Assembly (NCBI GenBank): GCA_034008185.1
Contig: CM067082.1
Span: forward strand, 7,362,984 to 7,426,983
Direction of reading: 5' to 3'
DNA: 64,000 bases
Source of the DNA: Gorsachius magnificus
Lineage: Eukaryota; Chordata; Aves; Pelecaniformes; Ardeidae
Shown: piece after piece, positions 1 through 12,181 of the stretch
Layout: every line of letters begins with the position of its first letter
Numbering within the stretch: the first letter of the stretch is position 1
Notes under the pieces: model-generated
Told to the model about the DNA's origin: nothing
Seen by the model: the letters and a program-made list of their open reading frames with translations, nothing else
Database searches by the model: none
Translations under genes and position numbers: made by a program

Positions 1-335
1 AATATGGTCAAAATTGACATGATTGTTGTATTCCATTAAGTCATCTGCTTCTCAGGAGGGAAAAATACAATTTATGGTTAGCTGATTCACATGAAAATGA
101 AAACCATAATTTGGATTCTGTGTTAACCCAGGTAAGTTGGATCAATAAATTGAACTCCCTATGAAGATACAAGAAAAGTGAATCTTTCTGCTAGTTGCTG
201 GTGTTACAATTTTCTTTTTTTTTTTAATTTCTCAATTATAGCTATACAAGATGGGAAAAGAGAGAAAAACTGCAGTCTTTGAACATTTAATCAATGTCCT
301 AAACCCAAATACAACAGTTCAGTCAAAGCAGGATT
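1..335. other. Unique AT-rich DNA
   Basis: No repeat or gene was recognised here. A strong donor-like CAG/GTAAGT lies at 129-137 behind a short open stretch, but equally good donor matches occur elsewhere in plainly non-coding DNA, so no exon is called. Confidence 0.4.
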
Positions 336-498
336 CATCCAGGTGGTGGAGTCCTCATCCCTGGAGGTCTTTAAAAGACGGATAGATGAGGTGCTTAGGG
401 ACATGGTTTAGTGGTGGGATGGCAGGGTTAGGTTAAAGGTTGGACTCGATGATCTTAAAGGTCTTTTCCAACTGAGGTGATTCTATGATTCTATGATT
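336..498 (+). mobile_element. CR1 LINE, 3' end fragment
   Basis: This is the 3' end of a chicken-repeat-1 retrotransposon in sense orientation. A plus-strand frame reads the last residues of CR1 ORF2 (VVESSSLEVFKRRIDEVL) and stops at 409-411. A short 3' UTR follows (TTGGACTCGATGATCTT, then CTTTTCCAACT), and the copy ends in the CR1 terminal repeat ATTCTATGATTCTATGATT. It is strongly 5'-truncated, as CR1 copies usually are, and has no coding capacity. The C-terminal wording differs from the 9.4-kb and 25.2-kb copies, so it belongs to another subfamily. Confidence 0.93.
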
Positions 499-3400
499 AC
501 AGCTTAATATGTTTATTGACTAAATACTTTTTATTGCAAGATGGTGGAGAGAAAGAAAACCTGCCAGGGAAATAATAATAATAATAAAAAAAAGTAGGTT
601 AAATCCAAGCCAACTCTATCATAAAATAGAACAGCATTTTATCGCCATTCACTGCTTTGGTCCAGCTGGTATAAATTGAGATAACTCCTTTGAAGCCAAT
701 TTATAAGAGATAATGAGCAATTTCAGTCTTTCAAGCAAAGAAGAAAGAGAAACAAGACGTGGGAAATGAAGGAAAGATGACTTTCAGAATGTAATATATT
801 GGAGAAAAGAAAGGCAGAGTCCAGGAATTCGATTCAGATGACAGTGGCATCTGTCAGTAACAGGTTCTTATACTGTTTCAAGGTGCCAGTTGTCCAACTA
901 AAGCGCTGTGATGAGCAGTAACAGAACATCCAATGTTAGCTGTCTTTGCATGGCAAACCACCCCTATGCCAAATAAGAAACAAAGACCCTATGTTATTGT
1001 ATCAATGAAAGACTTCTCTGTGTGTGAAAATGTGTGTATATGTATGTTTGTGTTATTCCTGTTTAACAGCAGATATTTTGTTAACCACTGTCTTAACAGA
1101 GCAGAATTTGGTAGCTAGTCTTCACCAGAGATCATAATCAGAGAAATGGATAGCCTTTGCCAAACTGAGAACTTGGCCTGAATGGAAACTTGCCACAAAA
1201 CACTCAACGGATATTAAATGGCATAGGTTTTCATGCTAATGTAAACACCCTAGCTTAAACCACTTGAGGATATGGCATACTATCTCTAGAACTGTCAGTT
1301 ACTTTCCAGACTGGTAACATTTTAAAGAATGTGCATAAAAGGGATTAGCCACGAAGTACTAAGGCTAATGTGAATCTTCAACACTTCCTTCTGATGTACT
1401 GATTGGAACCAAAGACCACTGAAATATAAAAAGACATCAAAATCTGTTGTTTTTGTCTTTATTAGTTTTTTTCTTAATAATTCTTTATTCTTTGAATCAT
1501 GTTTGCAGATAATTCTACTAATTAACTGTAAATAATTTCTTGCTAAATACTGAAATCTCTAACCTGTGTTCATCAGTGTGCTGTAATTGTCCCACCACTG
1601 TATTCTCATTGCATATAATGGAAATGATAAGTGAAGGCAAACTACAAAGTACTTCAAGCAGCTATTAGAAATCCAAAGAAAAATTGTCTTTGATTATTAG
1701 AGGGAATTGTAAATCACCTATGGCCATGGATTCACAGTGATGAAATCTTCCCTGAGCAGCCCTTATTATGCTTCAAATTAAGTTTTAAAAATAATCTGTG
1801 AATACTAAGTTATAAGATTTATTTGATTTAGGTGGACTTCCTAATTCACTTACACTTATGTACTCATTGGTCATTAGAATGTTTCATAGCATATTAAGCT
1901 CAGTCTGGCACTTAGTAATTTTAGAACATATTACTGTGGTAATGGATATTATTTCTATTTCAGCCCTGTCCTTTCTCCGATTCATTATGATTTCATCTGT
2001 CATAATCTGTTTGATGTTGCATTTTCTCTAGGGTCCTAGTGGTACCTAGCAGCTTCATGACTGCAGAAGTAAAAACTTTGTGTTGTAATACAACAAAATT
2101 AAAACCTCCTAGTTCACTTCATCTGATGTCATGTAATGTAATTACTAGCACGTCATGGGAACGAAATCACGTTTTGTGTTAACTTCACTAGTGCAATTAA
2201 GAGTTTATGAGGTGATTTGCACAAAAATTGAATATCATCTGCTTTATGATAAAACTGGCTTCAGAAGATCCCAAACATTGTTTCCCAAGCACCTGCTGAG
2301 TACTCATGCTAAGTTTCAGGAAGCTCAGAAATTTTGTAGAGTTTTAGAACAAGTGGTTATTCAACCAAAATATCATAACAGAAAGTGACTTGTGCATAAT
2401 TTGGTACTTATTTTCTTGCTAATACTTTCTTGTTCAACCCATCAGGAAGCAAATAGAAAAACCCTAGCAAAACAAAAAAACCCATATTTCCTTAATTGTT
2501 CTTCTCTCTTAAAAAGTGCATCTTGAATTGGTAAAATGGCCAGATTCAGCAAAAATTGTGAAAATAATCTGGAGTTTAAAGAATATAAACTGCATAAGCA
2601 AAACTATGCAATGAAAAAAAGAATCAAAGTAAATGTTCAAATGAGACAGAATATTTAAAACAGCATATAGAAAAGACATGTAATATGGGAAAACTGAGGT
2701 TTACACTTTGATGGACACTAGTTGAACACAAAGCAATTTAAAAAAATCTTGAAAAAGAGGATCAGATGGCAAATAATTAATTAAAAACATGAAAGAGAAC
2801 CCAGATCAAATCCCAAAGCAAGCTATTTCTAATTAATTCAATCAGACATGTTCATGATGAAGGAAACATTGATTTCATTACTCTAGGGCAGTGAAGGCTT
2901 AATTTCATATCCAGTGAAGTTAGTGAAAGCTTTGTTATTAGCATAAGTAAAGAACCAAGAATTTAGAGTTTACATTGATAAACCGCATCAACCTTTTTCC
3001 TTACAGAAGGACTAAAAACCTAATCTCTTTAACAGTGTATAGGAAAATTAAGTTCTGCCAAACAAGGCTGAAAATAATATAGTATGTGCAGTGGGAAATC
3101 TCACAACATGCCCACAGGTTAACAGCAGGATATGTTACTTGACAATGTCTAAAACTCTGCAATGCCATATTAGGCATGTCATTAAGAGATTTAAAATGTT
3201 ACTCCATCTGTTTGCAACCTATGACATCTGAAAGATATGTATGCATGCCTTTTATTTCAGGATGTTTCCAGCCAGGGTTTCTCTTTTTATGCATATGTAT
3301 AGAAGAAGTTAATGGTAATGCAAACTCTCCCCTTTTTTGTGGAAGAAAAAATACAAACAAAACCAAAACCAAACACACACACACCCCACAAATCCACAAA

Positions 3401-4104
3401 GGTTAGAGCACTTGCCCAAGTCAGAGAACAAAGGTCTGTATTAAATTGTAACTGGGAGAAAGGTATAAAAAGTTCAGGGAAATATGAGTGTCCATCAGGA
3501 AGATGGAGATGTTCCCAATTACATAGTCCCTCATTCCCAAAGAATCTGCACCTCCGTTTTGCCCGGTGAGCAACTTTGTCAGAACCCTTCTCTCACCCTC
3601 AAGTCATCTTAAAGTCTGATGGCTAAGGTATGATCTTGTGGGCAATTTGCTCACACTGTATTTGAACCTGGATCTCCTTCTGCCTGCATAAGTCTGTAAC
3701 AAAGAAGCTGAAAAAGACAAGCAAGTGAATAAATAAGAGGAGTACCGGTATCATCTAAGGCTGTTCTTTATTTATTTGTTCATTAAAAAAAAGAAAGAAA
3801 ATAGAAATGCACAATGATGGGCTAATTGTGCTGTGAGAAGAAACATGATTCAGCAAGGTTCCAGTTGTGGCTCTGCGTCTTTTCCCCAGATGAAAAAGGG
3901 CTGCCTGCTCAAGAAAGAAACTGACCAAGAAGCCAAATGTCTCCTCCAGACAACTTAGACTGATGAAGACCCAAAGTGTTTGTGGTGTCATTGGTGGGAA
4001 CTATGTAGAGGCTCTGTGGGAGACAACGTCACCCTCAGAGGTAGGTCCAAACCCCTCAGATTACCGTTGTCCGTGGTGAGGTCAGTGTACCTGGGTATAG
4101 ATGC
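499..4104. other. Unique AT-rich DNA, no gene seen
   Basis: About 3.6 kb without a convincing gene. The open frames are short and read as chance translations. Small simple-sequence tracts are present: an AAT run near 570-590, TG-rich DNA near 1018-1052 and an AC run near 3373-3386. Confidence 0.5.
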
Positions 4105-4198
4105 CCAATGGGGAGAGCAGTTGGTATTGTCTATCTCGACTTCAGCAAGGCTTTTGACACTGTCTCCTGTAACATCCTCACAGGGAAGCTCTGTAAAA
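4105..4198 (+). mobile_element. CR1 LINE, reverse-transcriptase scrap
   Basis: One plus-strand frame reads RAVGIVYLDFSKAFDTVS, which is RT motif A of CR1 ORF2 (YLDFxKAFDTV, with the first catalytic Asp). It then continues with a degraded NILTGKL. Neither the flanking RT blocks nor a CR1 3' end is found nearby, so this is an isolated internal fragment. It was probably broken by deletion after an old insertion. Confidence 0.8.
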
Positions 4199-5583
4199 AT
4201 TCACTCTATTAAAAAGATGTTTAAAAGACTGAAATTACTAAATCTACAAAAGAAATGACTGAATAAGAGATAAGGTGAACATTTTCCTATATGAAAAGTT
4301 TTTATTTTGGCAAGATCATAATTAATTTTTGTCTGTATCCTGTGGCAATAGAAAAAGAAACACCCACACAAGTGAAAACAGTAGTGTACTTTAAATGAGG
4401 GATACTTGCTTAAACAAACAAGAAAACAAAATATTCTAATGTCAGGAACAGGCAAAGTCCCTGGTACAAAATTTCCATAACAAGACTTACTAAGAATAAA
4501 TATCACAAAATGCCTACAAAAGATGTGTGGTTCTTCCTTTAACACACTAGACTGATGAGACGACCTCTTCAGATTCAACATCTTTTGTTTCTGGGTTTCT
4601 GTGATATAGTGACCACTGATATTACTGTTTCTCATTTTGCTTTGATGCTCAAATACATTTCACTACTTGTAATGCTCTGTTCTTCATTGCTTTTCCTGAT
4701 CTGAACATTTTTGTTGAATATGTGTGAATAAGGAGTTATAACTGTGGAACAGTGCATAATTTTATTATCATGAATTGTGCATAATTATATAGAAGTCTGA
4801 GATTCATAGTGATAATTAATTACTCCCTGACTACTTTCTGATTGTTTTTTAATGATAATTTATTTTTTACATTTATTTACAAAAGAAAAGATACAATGGG
4901 TGACTACTTCATAGTAGTCCTTAAATGGAATTTATCTCACTCAGATGAAAGAATACTTTGAATTTCAGTGGCTGGCACTTAAATCTCTACATAATATATA
5001 TTTATTTTATTTTTTTATTCACACCATAGAAGAAAAGAATATAAACTATGAAATATTTTGTTCTTCTGTAAGAAACATCTTCCACCAGATGGCCTCTAAG
5101 CCCAACTGTAAGTATTAATGAATTCAAACATTTATCACTGATGTGAAAAAGAAATGCGTTACTACTACTCAGTTCTTTTAATAAGAAGAGTAAACTGAGC
5201 CACTGGAAAATAAAATTCCGTATTTTTGAGCCCAGCTAGTCCATTTTGGCTTGAGTGATACCATATAACTGTCCCTAATCATATGACCAGAGTGTGTTCA
5301 ACTCCAAAAGAAGTCAACAGGAAATGGAACTGTGCATGACAGAAAAACAAGACTACCAGTATCAGTCTTAAAATTGAGTAACATCCGACGAACAAACACT
5401 TTTTCATGTGAACTGTCCGTGAACAGAACAGATTCATTCTGTTCTGTGCTGCTAAGGTGGTTATACCACTACAGAAGTATACTGAGCCTCCAAACTGGAA
5501 CTGTTACTATGGCAGGCACAAAGACTGAATTTAGTCCCTCTGAACTGGAGACAGTTGACTGAAAACCAAAAGGAAATATCTTA
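4199..5583. other. Unique AT-rich DNA, no gene seen
   Basis: No repeat or gene was recognised. A minus-strand open frame of 144 codons (4201-4635) is low-complexity, rich in Phe, Cys and His, and has no recognisable motif. It is judged a chance frame. Confidence 0.45.
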
Positions 5584-5588
5584 GTTGC

Positions 5589-6185
5589 TGTCATGGTTTA
5601 ACCTGGCTGGCAACTAAGCACCACGCAGCCGCTCGCTCACTCCCCCCCCCCCCTCCCTCAGTGGGATGGGGGAGAGAATAGGTTAAAAAAAATAGTAAGA
5701 CCCATTGGTTGAGATAGAGAAAGTTTAATAAGAGAAAAAGAGTAACAATAGTAATAATAATAATGGTATGAGAATATAGAGAATATACAAAAGAAGTAAT
5801 GCACAATGCAATTGCTCACCACCCGCTGACCGATGCCCAGCCCGTCCCGAGCAGCCATCAGTCCCTGAGCCGCGATCACTCCCTGAGCTGTGATCACTCT
5901 CCCCGCGACCGACCGACTATACTCCCCCCGAGCATGACGTTCTATGGTATGGAATAGCTCTTTGGTCAGTTTGGGTTAGCTGTCCTAGCTGTGCTGTACT
6001 CCCAGCTTGTTATGCACCTGGCCGAGCAGGAGAAGCTCAAAAAGTCCTTGAGTAGTCTGAGCACTGCTTGGCAACAACTAAAAACATCAGTGTGTTATCA
6101 ACATTCTTGTAGTACTAAATCCAAAACACAGCACTATGCTAGCTTCTATGAAGAAAATTAACTCTATCCCAGCCAAAACAGGACA
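5589..6185 (-). mobile_element. Solo ERV LTR with 5-bp TSD
   Basis: An avian endogenous-retrovirus LTR of about 597 bp lies in reverse orientation. Read on the minus strand it starts TGTCCTGTTTTGGCTGGG and ends in AACCATGACA, so it has TG...CA ends. A sense ATTAAA polyadenylation signal corresponds to TTTAAT at 5724-5729, and a TATA-like TATA lies near 5917-5923. The 5-bp direct repeat GTTGC flanks it exactly (5584-5588 and 6186-6190). This marks a single integration later reduced to a solo LTR by LTR-LTR recombination. It shares its 5' U3 and its U5 end with the LTRs at 26524 and 37724, but its R/U5 middle differs (GATCACTCCCTGAGC repeats), so it is a separate subfamily. A C-run interrupts U5 near 5641-5654. 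Confidence 0.9.
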
Positions 6186-6190
6186 GTTGC

Positions 6191-9103
6191 TGTCATTGTT
6201 TTCCTGTCATTGTAGAGATAGAAACCTCCAAGTATCAAATTAACTTTATATTTTATTTGTTTCTTGAGGTGTACCTCTATTAACTGGGGAAAAAGAGCAA
6301 TGAAACTCCAAGCCTATAAACCTCATTTACATGTCTTGAATTAAATAGGATCTGTCCAGGAAAAGACAGAAAATTTATAACTCAAGGGACAGTTAAATAC
6401 CATAAATAGGAGAAAATTGTCAGATACTGATCAGCATTATAAAAATACTCACAAGCTTTGTGACAGAGGGAAAAATTCAGCCTTACAATCCATTTTATAT
6501 CCCAACCAATTTATTTGTTTATTTTAGATCTTTTCTGTGGTATAATACAGACAATGCAAATCGATGTAACTATGCAGATTTCTGTAAAGTTCTGTTAATC
6601 CTAATTTATATCAGCTGAATGATAGACCAACTATTTTAATAAATCCCAAAGTAAATGCCTACATTAAAATAATTTTGGTCAATATAACTCAGTATGATGT
6701 TTTCTTTGCTTAAATCTACCTCCTTAAAATTTTCTTTGCATCTCAGGTTCAAACTCACAGTTTAGATAAAAAAGTCAGCTGAACCTGGATAGCTTTCAAT
6801 TTTACACCACGGATGGAATTCGTTCTCTGTAGATTTAAATAGGCAAAAAGTTAAGATCCCAGAAAAGCTGAACATTTGGTCCTCTCTGCTAAGAATGGAG
6901 AGAGCAAAGTTCTGCCAAATTGTGATGAAACCCATCTAAAAATAAGAGCCTGAAACTGTTGGGATAAATCCCACTCACGGAAGGAGAATCAGCTGCAAGA
7001 ATTAACAGTGTAGAGATGTGTATCTAAGCTTACCATCTAAATTCATAATATAGTCAAGGAAGAAAACTGGCACTTCAAATATTTGTTCTATTTCATTCTA
7101 TAATATACAACTAGAGCAGGGTGGTTGGCTTGCTCCCTAAAAATGCCCATTTTTCTCCATTGTCTAGTGGACCTAGATTCAGATGTGGTAGCTAGGTGGC
7201 TAGTTAGATGTCTGCATTAGAGATGTCTCTATTGGTCAGATGAGTCCTGTCATTAATTCTTTGTAGTTCTGGAACTATTAAATGATAATCAACTGATTGC
7301 AATTTTCAGATCTGATTCAAACACCAAATCAGAAAACTTTATGTTTTCCAGCTATATTGCAAAAGTTTTGCTGAAGTTAATCATTCATTTGTTGTAGCAT
7401 CATTTCACAGTTCCCTAATAGACACATGTGTAGAAGCACCTACTGGTGAAATTGTGGATTCACATGGAAGTTTGAAAACATGTTTCTCTCACTCTCAGAA
7501 GGATCTGAACTGATAGGCAGCTATGTTGCTACCTTTTTCAAACAGGAGAGAAAGTGGAGGCTTTTGTAAATAGAGTTTAGAACATTTTAACCATGACACA
7601 CCTTCCCTCTAACTCAACCACAGTATGTTTAAAAACTCTTGTAAGCACAGGAACAGTTTGAACAGGTTATCTATATTCAATGAACAAAACCAGCATTAGT
7701 TAATAACTGACATTTTAGGAACTGGAATTTACAGGGAAGAAAATAGGTTTCACATATTTTATTTCAGGAAAAGATACCTGAATTCATTCCACACTAAATT
7801 AAGTAATTAGTCCTTAATATTGAATAACTATTACTCAGTAATTTTTAGTGTTTACAAAGAGTCTGGAATTTTGGTCTAACTCACTAAACTATAAAATTTG
7901 CTTACATTTAAACAAAAGTATAATGTATGAAATTTACATAGGCTTTCATTTTCCAAAATTGCTTAGAATCTAGTAATTTAGGACACATTTCTAAAAGACC
8001 TTCGAGTTCATTCAATTACACTTGAGGAACTGGAATTTTCAGATACCTTTTTATGTTGTAAATCAGAACCAGGTAAGAGAAGGAACTACTGAGAGCGAAA
8101 TCTCTGCACATAAATGAAGTGCCTAAGATGGAACTGAAGTATTTTCAAACACAGGTAAGCAATTCATGCACCTAGCAAGTGATGGAGGTCAAGTTAGCTC
8201 AAAAATGTATTTTAAATAGAAAAAGTAAACAAACAACAAACAAACCAATCCCTCTTACCCTACATCTCTTTGAATGTCCTTTTATAGTCTTTGGGCTTTC
8301 AATATCCACAAATCTCCATGTCAGTTTAAATAGCACATAAAAACCAGAAGTAGTTTAATATTCTAAAGAGGCATGTAGAGCAGTTCAGTATGGGGATATA
8401 TTATATTAGAACTCCACACCATGTCCTTGTGCTTATTTCGGTAGCTACTTTCTCTGAAAAATAACATGAAAAAAAATTATTGAAGAAAAAACGCTTTGGT
8501 GTGGCCAACATCGAGGTGCATTTCTATCAATGTTTAAATAAAGCTGCATTCACCCTAACAAAGAGTGAAATAGTATACTAAATTTTATTTATTTCTTTTT
8601 AATCTGTCTTGGAGATACCTATTGTGAATGCCAATGAGACCCCAGAGGTGTCTGTCAATGTCAAACTCACGTGATATTTGGGTTTATCTTCTAGAGTAGA
8701 TTCTTTCCTAAGCAGTTATCATGCCACCAGTTTTGTCCATACAGACTCTCTCAGATGATTTGCAAGGCAACTCAAGGTTGGGTTCATTGTATCTATCTAA
8801 AGGTAATATATCTAACACGGACATCTAGGATTCCTTTGCAGTGACTGGAGGTGGATACCTCTATAGGATGATTCTTTCCATCCTAAAAAAATGTATAAGA
8901 TATATTGAATTATATGATCACTGGAAGTATATCTCCATTAACTGCAGAGGGAGCCAATATGGTTGATTCAGTTAGACATCTATTTTTCAGTTGCCTAAGA
9001 TTATTTTAAATAATTCCTATTTTGGGGATTTAAGAACCAGTAAATTCCACTTTTGACAATGAGAATTAACTACCTAAATTTATTGGGATTTGTATTGATA
9101 AGC
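6191..9103. other. Unique AT-rich DNA, no gene seen
   Basis: About 2.9 kb with no recognised gene or repeat. Donor-like sites after CAG occur near 8073 and 8156, but they are not linked to convincing coding sequence. Confidence 0.5.
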
Positions 9104-9124
9104 AAAAAAAAAAAAAAAAAAAAA
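9104..9124 (+). repeat. Poly(A) tract, 21 A
   Basis: An uninterrupted run of 21 A followed by T5. No retroposed gene body is recognised upstream, so it is listed only as a simple repeat. Confidence 0.9.
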
Positions 9125-9410
9125 TTTTTGGACTCTAAAGCAGTAGATGATAGGTCTTCTCACCTCTTCCTGGTTTCAGACCAATCTGAATATTACCAGA
9201 AAAAAGCATTAAAGTGCCCAGAATACCCAGAAGAGAACACAGAGAAACCCATCAATGTCTCTCTAAAGAAAAAATATAGAATATCTAATGGCAACAGCAC
9301 ACGTTGAAGCCAATGGTTCAATACCCTATGGAAGCAGATGAAAACCAGAACACTTCAGAGACTCCCATGATTGTTTTTGAACTTTTACCATTGCTTCATC
9401 CAAATGAGTT

Positions 9411-12181
9411 TCATAGAATCATAGAATCATAGAATGTTTTGGGTTGGAAGGGACCCCTAGAGGTCATCTAGTCCAACCCCCCTGCAGGGAGCAGGGACAC
9501 CACTAACTAGATCAGGTTGCTCAGAGCCCCATCCAACCTGGCCTTGAATGCTCCCAGGGATGGGGCCTCCACCACCTCTCTGGGAAACCTGTTCCAGTGC
9601 TTTACCACCCTCATTGTAAAGAATTTCTTCCTTATATCCAGTCTAAACCTACCCTGGTTTAGTTTAAAAACCATTACCCCTTGTCCTCTCACAGCTGGCC
9701 CTACTAAAAAGATTTTCCCCATCTTTCCTACAGGCCCCCTTTAGATACTGAAAGGCCGTAATCAGGTCTCCCCGCAGCCTTCTCTTCTCCAGGCTGAACA
9801 AGCCCAACTCCCTCAGCCTGTCCTCATAAGAGAGGTGCTCCAGCCCTCGGATCATTTTAGTAGCCCTCCTCTGGACCCGCTCCAACAGTTCCATGTCCTT
9901 CTTGTGCTGAGGGCTCCAGAGTTGGACACAATACTCCAGGTGAGGTCTCACCAGAGCAGAGTAGAGGGGCAGAATCACCTCCCTTGACCTGCTGGCCACG
10001 CTTCTCCTGATGCAGCCCAGGGTACCCTTGGCCTTCTGGGCTGCCAGTGCACATTGCCGGCTCATGTCCAGCTTTTCATCCACCAGCACGCCCAAGTCCC
10101 TCTCGGCAGGGCTGCTCTCGATCCTTTCTTCCCCCAGCCTGTACTGATACCGGGGGTTACCCCGACCCAGGTGCATGACCTTGCACTTGGCCATGTTGAA
10201 CCTCATGAGGTTCACACAGGCCCACCTCTCCAGCCTGTCCAGGTCTCTCTGGATGACATCCCGTCCTTCTGGTGTGTCAACCTCACCACTCAGTTTGGTG
10301 TCATCCGCAAACTTGCTGAGGGTGCACTCGATCTCGCTGTCTAAGTCATTGATGAATATATTAAACAGCACGGGTCCCAGTACGGACCCCTGAGGGACAC
10401 CACTCGTCACCGGTCTCCATCTGGACATCGAGCCATTGACCACTACCCTCTGGATGCGGCCATCCAGCCAGTTCCTTATCCACCGAACAGTCCACCCGTC
10501 AAATCCATAGCCCTCCAATTTAGAGAGAAGGATGTTGTGGGGGACTGTGTCAAAGGCTTTGCAGAAGTCCAGATAGATGACATCTATTGGTTTTCCCTTG
10601 TCCACTGATGCTGTCACACCATCATAGAAAGACACTAGGTTCGTCAGGCAGGACTTGCCCTTGGTGAAGCCATGCTGGCTATCTCCAATTATCTCCCTGG
10701 CCTCCATGTGCCTTAGCATAGCTTCTAGGAGGATCTGTTCCATGATCTTCCCAGGCACACAGGTGAGGCTGACAGGTCGGTAGTTCCCAGGGTCTTCCTT
10801 TCTACCCTTTTTGAAAATGGGCACAATGTTTCCCTTCTTCCAGTCACCAGGGACTTCACCTGACTGCCATGACTTTTCAAATATCATGGAGAGTGGCTTG
10901 GCGACTACATCGGCCAATTCCCTCAGGACTCTGGGATGCATCTCATCAGGTCCCATGGACTTATGCGCATTCAGGTTCCTCAGGTGGTCACGAACCTGAT
11001 CTTCTCCTACAGCAGGAAGGGTTTTGCCCTCCCTGTCTCCCTCATGCCATCCATCAACTCGGGTGGGGTGAGGAGAGAGCTTCCCAGTGAAGACTGAGGC
11101 AAAAAAGTTGTTGAGTGCCTCAGCCTTCTCCTCATCTGCTATTACCAGCTTGCCAGTCTCGCTCATCAGTGGGGGTACGCTTTCTTTAACCATCCTTTTC
11201 CGGCTGATATACCTGTAGAAACCCTTCTTGTTATTCTTTGCATCCCTAGCCAAGTTTAGCTCCAGCTGAGCCTTGGCCTTCCTGACCCCATTCCTACACA
11301 ACCGGACCGCGTCCCTATACTCTTCCCAGGATGCCTGTCCCTGCTTCCACTGCCTGTGCAGTTCCCTCTTCCTCCTTAGTTTGTCCAGCATCTCTCGTCT
11401 CAGCCATGCCGGTCTCTTCCCTTCTTTGCCCGATTTCTTACACCTGGGGATCGAGAGCTCTTGCGCTCTGTGGATCACTTCCTTAAAGAGCTGCCAGCTC
11501 TGTTCTGTTCCCCTGTCTCTGAGGACCGTTTCCCAGGGAGTCCTTCCGACTATCTCCTTGAGGAGCTGGAAGTTTGCTTTTCTAAAATTCAGGGTCCTGA
11601 CTATACTCTTCATTCTTCCCATTTCCCTCTGGAGCGTGAGCTCTACCAGCGCATGATCACTGCAGCCCAGGCTGCCTCCGATCTTGACATCTCCGACGAG
11701 CTCACTTGCATTGGTGACCACCAGGTCCAGTATCACATCCCCTCGGGTAGGGGTGTCTATTACCTGGCTTAAGAAGTTGTCCTCAATGCATTCGAGAAAC
11801 CTGCTGGATTGCCTACAGCTTGCCGTGCTGGTTTTCCAGCAGATGTCAGGGTGGTTGAAGTCCCCCAGCAGGACGAGAGCCTGCGAGCACGAAGCCTCCC
11901 GGAGTTGGAGGAAGAACGCTTCGTCAGTCGGCTCCTCTTGATCTGGCGGCCTGTAGTAGACACCAACCACCAGGTTCCCTTTGTTGCCTCTCTCTCTGAT
12001 TCTTATCCATAAGCTTTCGACCTGCTCATGGCTATTCTTCAGGCCAGCTCTTCACACTGTAATGATTTCCTGATGTAAAGGGCAACGCCTCCGCCCCTCC
12101 TTCCTCGCCCGTCCCTTCTGAACAGCCTGTAGCCATCAATAGCTACATTCCAGTCGTGGGATTCATCCCACCAAGTTTCCA
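9411..12181 (-). mobile_element. CR1 LINE, about 2.8 kb, 5'-truncated
   Basis: A long CR1 retrotransposon in reverse orientation. Its 3' end lies at low coordinates and carries three copies of the octamer-type terminal repeat (TCATAGAATCATAGAATCAT on the plus strand at 9411-9430). Homology runs up to about 12181, where the minus strand reads GAAACTTGGTGGGATGAATC, inside the N-terminal half of the ORF2 endonuclease. ORF1 and the start of ORF2 are therefore missing. The body holds one 768-codon frame, plus frame breaks near 12045 and near 9668. It is the longest CR1 copy in the window and the least decayed, so probably a fairly recent insertion. No target-site duplication was identified. Confidence 0.96.
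9664..11970 (-). pseudogene. CR1 ORF2 (endonuclease-RT), truncated, 768 codons open
   Basis: This is the replication polyprotein of a CR1 LINE, which nicks target DNA and primes reverse transcription there. In the longest frame, which starts at an internal Met, the C-terminal half of the APE-type endonuclease covers residues 1 to about 110, with GDFN at 36-39 and SDH at 104-106. A basic linker follows. The RT domain covers about residues 330-620: NYRPVSL near 396, motif [12 protein letters not shown] at 466-476, GVPQGS at 524-529 and the catalytic FADD at 554-557. All these residues are present, with no stop codon through them. Two defects make it a pseudogene. The 5' end is missing, and the upstream frame is shifted near 12045. 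A one-base change in a T run near 9668 also puts the last ~50 residues (KLNQGRF..., ending at 9507) into another frame. No promoter is expected in a truncated copy. Confidence 0.93.

Noticed and set aside
56..131. Short open stretch between CTTCTCAG and CAG/GTAAGT
   Set aside because: A good donor but only 25 codons. Equally good donors near 8073 and 8156 sit in DNA with no coding signal, so this is within chance.
4201..4635. 144-codon minus-strand frame
   Set aside because: Low-complexity, Phe/Cys/His-rich, with no motif, splice context or homology that I recognise.
5641..5654. C run that might be a functional G-quadruplex-like or promoter site
   Set aside because: It lies within the U5 of an antisense LTR, and similar runs occur in other LTR copies. 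Simple length variation is the plainer reading.
10054..11941. Plus-strand frames opposite the CR1 element
   Set aside because: Antisense shadows of CR1 ORF2, without independent coding features.
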